Source of the DNA: Oleiharenicola lentus
GTDB lineage: Bacteria > Verrucomicrobiota > Verrucomicrobiia > Opitutales > Opitutaceae
DNA length: 64,000 nt
Direction: 5' to 3'
Assembly (NCBI RefSeq): GCF_004118375.1
Contig: NZ_SDHX01000002.1
Span: 919,001-983,000, forward strand
Shown here: positions 62,286 through 64,000 of the stretch, one piece after another
Position numbering within the stretch: the first letter of the stretch is position 1
Layout: the number at the start of each line of letters is the position of its first letter
Made by a program: the position numbers and the translations under genes
The notes under the pieces: generated by a model
What the model was told of the DNA's origin: nothing
What the model saw: only the letters and a program-made list of their open reading frames with translations
The model's database searches: none

Positions 62286-62480
62286 GCGATCACGTAACCG
62301 GGTTGGGCAGCGTGAGACAAGCGGCGGACATCTCTTCAACGTAGCTATGTCGGCACCTAATCGAGTCCAGCAGAGGGCAACGCCCGCGTCGCAGCCCGAG
62401 CTGCGGGTCCGATTTGCGATATGGATAATTGGTAAGAGAGACCGTCACGGAAGCCGCCTTGGAGGGTGGAATACGGAGGA

Positions 62481-63480
62481 GACCTATCTTTTCCGTGACG
62501 CCACCTCCGAGCACATGAAAGCCAACCGCAACACTCTCGACGTGCGGACCAACACGCAACCGAAACGGCTTCGGGCAACCGCCAACAGCGAGGAGATAAT
62601 CTCTTCCACGATGAATGCCACTAACCGCCCGTGCGCCCTCGTGATCGTTAAGAGCAACCGCTGGGTGCTGCCGGTCCAGCTTCACCAGAGCCCTCTCTTC
62701 CCTGCCGCCGCACACTCCACGCATGAGTCGCTCCTGCGCACTCATGTGGCCGGCGCCACCACTGTGACCCGAAAGCGCCAGCAACCGAAGGGCTTCGGAC
62801 GACGGGCGGAGGAGGAGACCTATCTTTTCCGTGACGCCATCCCCCAACACATGAACGCCACCCACAACAACCGCAGCACACGGACCCTCTCCCAACCGAA
62901 CCCGATTCGGGCGAGCGCCAGCCGCGAGGAGATAATCTCTTCCACTATGAACGCCACCACCCGCCCCAACGCCACCGTGATCAACGAGAGCAACCGCTGG
63001 GTGCGGCCAGTCCCCTTCACCCCGGTGGGTGACCACTTCACGTATGCGTCGCCCGTGGGCACCCATGCGATTGTTGCCAATACGGACGCGCAAAAGCGCT
63101 CGCAACCGAAGCCCTTCGGACAACGGGCAGTGTGGGAGACCTATCTTTTCCGTGACGCCACCCTCCAACACATGAACGCCACCCAAAACAACTGCAGCTC
63201 ACGGAACTCCTCCCAACCGAACCCGATTCGGGCGAGCGCCAGCCGCGAGGAGATAATCTCTTCCACAATGAACGCCATCACCCGCCCCAGCGCCACCGTG
63301 ATCGTAGAGAGCCACCGGCATGAGCTGCCGTTCCACCTTCACCTAGCCACGTGGGTCTGCCCGGTCGCCCTGTTCGACCAGATGACGATCGTGCGCTGCG
63401 GGAAGATGATCGTCGCCACGACCAAGAGCGCATCACCGAAGCGGCTTCGGACAACGAAGTGAAGGCGAGTCCATCTATTC
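62481..63480. repeat. Three tandem ~320-336 bp imperfect direct repeats
   Basis: Units start at 62481, 62817 and 63138 with GACCTATCTTTTCCGTGACG. Each later has CGAGGAGATAATCTCTTCCA, which contains the palindrome GAGAT-A-ATCTC, and an ACCGAAG..CTTCGG stem close to the unit end. A fourth, truncated unit runs into the 5' flank of the TnsA-like gene (CACGAACTCCTCCCCGAAC just before its ATG). Both strands are open across the array because of codon bias, but no protein family is seen. Confidence 0.85.
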
Positions 63481-63514
63481 ATTACCACCAGGAAACACGA
63501 ACTCCTCCCCGAAC

Positions 63515-64000
63515 ATGAAAAACCTCTCCTCCATTCGTCGCAGCAGCACCGCCCTGCTCCGCTGGGCCGCCGGCGCCAAGCTCACCGACCGCGGCACGAC
63601 CTTCTGGACAAAAGTCCCCACCTCCCGGCCCGTCCGCCGCACTCAGGGGCGCCGCTGCGTCCGCGGCTCCTACCCGAGCCAGAAGATGGGGGTGACCATC
63701 CAGTTTGAGGCTCACCGGACTGAGCTGATGCTGATCCACCACCTCGAGAACGACCACAGTGTCATCGAATACTACGACCAGCCGGTCACCCTGAAGCTCG
63801 TCTATCTCGATGCCGATGGCCGCAAGGTCGGCTGCTTCACCACCCCTGATTTTGCCGTCGCCGAAGCGGAGTGCGCCTACTTCGTGGAGGCCAAGACAGA
63901 GGAGGACCTGCGGAAGCTCGCAGAGGAAAAGCCCAACCGCTACGTGCGCCAGCAGGATGGTTCGTGGCGCTGCCCCCCGGGCGAGGAGGCCGCGGCCGGA
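63515..64000 (+). CDS. TnsA-like transposase endonuclease, 3' end beyond window
   Basis: 162 codons of a TnsA-type endonuclease are visible. The PD-(D/E)xK-like catalytic set appears as E65 (or E70) in QFEAHRTE, D112 in FTTPDFAV and K127 in FVEAKTEE, with the linking VIEYYDQPVTLKLVY strand typical of TnsA. This matches the E/D/K spacing known for Tn7 TnsA. TnsA cuts the 5' transposon ends together with TnsB, so TnsB/TnsC genes are expected just past the edge. The start ATG at 63515 directly follows the truncated fourth repeat unit. Confidence 0.78.
   Translation, partial: MKNLSSIRRSSTALLRWAAGAKLTDRGTTFWTKVPTSRPVRRTQGRRCVRGSYPSQKMGVTIQFEAHRTELMLIHHLENDHSVIEYYDQPVTLKLVYLDADGRKVGCFTTPDFAVAEAECAYFVEAKTEEDLRKLAEEKPNRYVRQQDGSWRCPPGEEAAAG

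Noticed and set aside
61711-63462. 583-aa plus-strand frame (and a minus-strand frame) over the tandem repeats
   Set aside because: The predicted proteins only mirror the DNA repeat, lack any family and cross the 133-aa gene; the repeats are better described as DNA.
62481-63480. CRISPR array
   Set aside because: Units are over 300 bp, only three copies, and have no short repeats with unique spacers.

Overview
The window looks like a chromosome segment from a high-GC Verrucomicrobiota bacterium, most likely of the Opitutaceae. The signs are a giant TonB-dependent receptor with the 'LSPFEV..DTGY' plug entry, Tat-exported Gfo/Idh/MocA oxidoreductases, a GH115 alpha-glucuronidase, FG-GAP/UnbV secreted propellers, and few clear Shine-Dalgarno sites. 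Taxonomy is inferred from gene content, not from a marker gene.

Layout. (1) 1-13.1 kb: mixed, mostly minus-strand genes. They include a truncated GH5 endoglucanase, two Gfo/Idh/MocA oxidoreductases, a histidine-kinase remnant, a one-polypeptide 2-oxoacid dehydrogenase (E1alpha-E1beta-E2), a degenerate 3-hydroxyacyl-CoA-dehydrogenase-like protein, an RluA pseudouridine synthase, an SGNH hydrolase, a DinB protein and a PD40 propeller. (2) 13.2-24.1 kb: a minus-strand corrinoid/tetrahydrofolate methyl-transfer cluster. It holds a RACo-type reductive activator, a MetH-activation-like protein, a URO-D-type methyltransferase, a corrinoid protein, a methyl-THF:corrinoid methyltransferase, a MetF-like protein and a homocysteine-methyltransferase-like protein. 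(3) 24.2-29.7 kb: mannonate dehydratase, a LacI regulator and a GH115 alpha-glucuronidase. Together (2) and (3) suggest a locus that releases 4-O-methylglucuronate from xylan, removes the O-methyl group with corrinoid chemistry and sends the uronate through UxuA. (4) 30-46.2 kb: two neighbouring paralogous modules of FG-GAP lipoprotein, TPR protein and giant double ASPIC/UnbV propeller, one with an STT3-like GT-C membrane protein. (5) 46.6-52.2 kb: TonB-dependent receptor divergent from xylulokinase, then tRNA-Val(CAC). (6) 52.2-64 kb: a lower-GC accessory island downstream of the tRNA. It has a four-gene operon led by a 2.1k-residue Cap4-like nuclease/STAND NTPase with an AbiGi-like partner, a small hypothetical gene, three tandem ~320-336 bp repeats, and the start of a TnsA-like transposase gene cut by the window edge.

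Dispersed repeats are frequent. One family is a double-hairpin palindrome with complementary loops. It occurs between genes four times and inside two coding sequences in the same reading frame, where it encodes nearly the same peptide. A second family carries inverted TCATCCTGAGC ends. Most long antisense ORFs in this window are GC-driven shadows and were left out.
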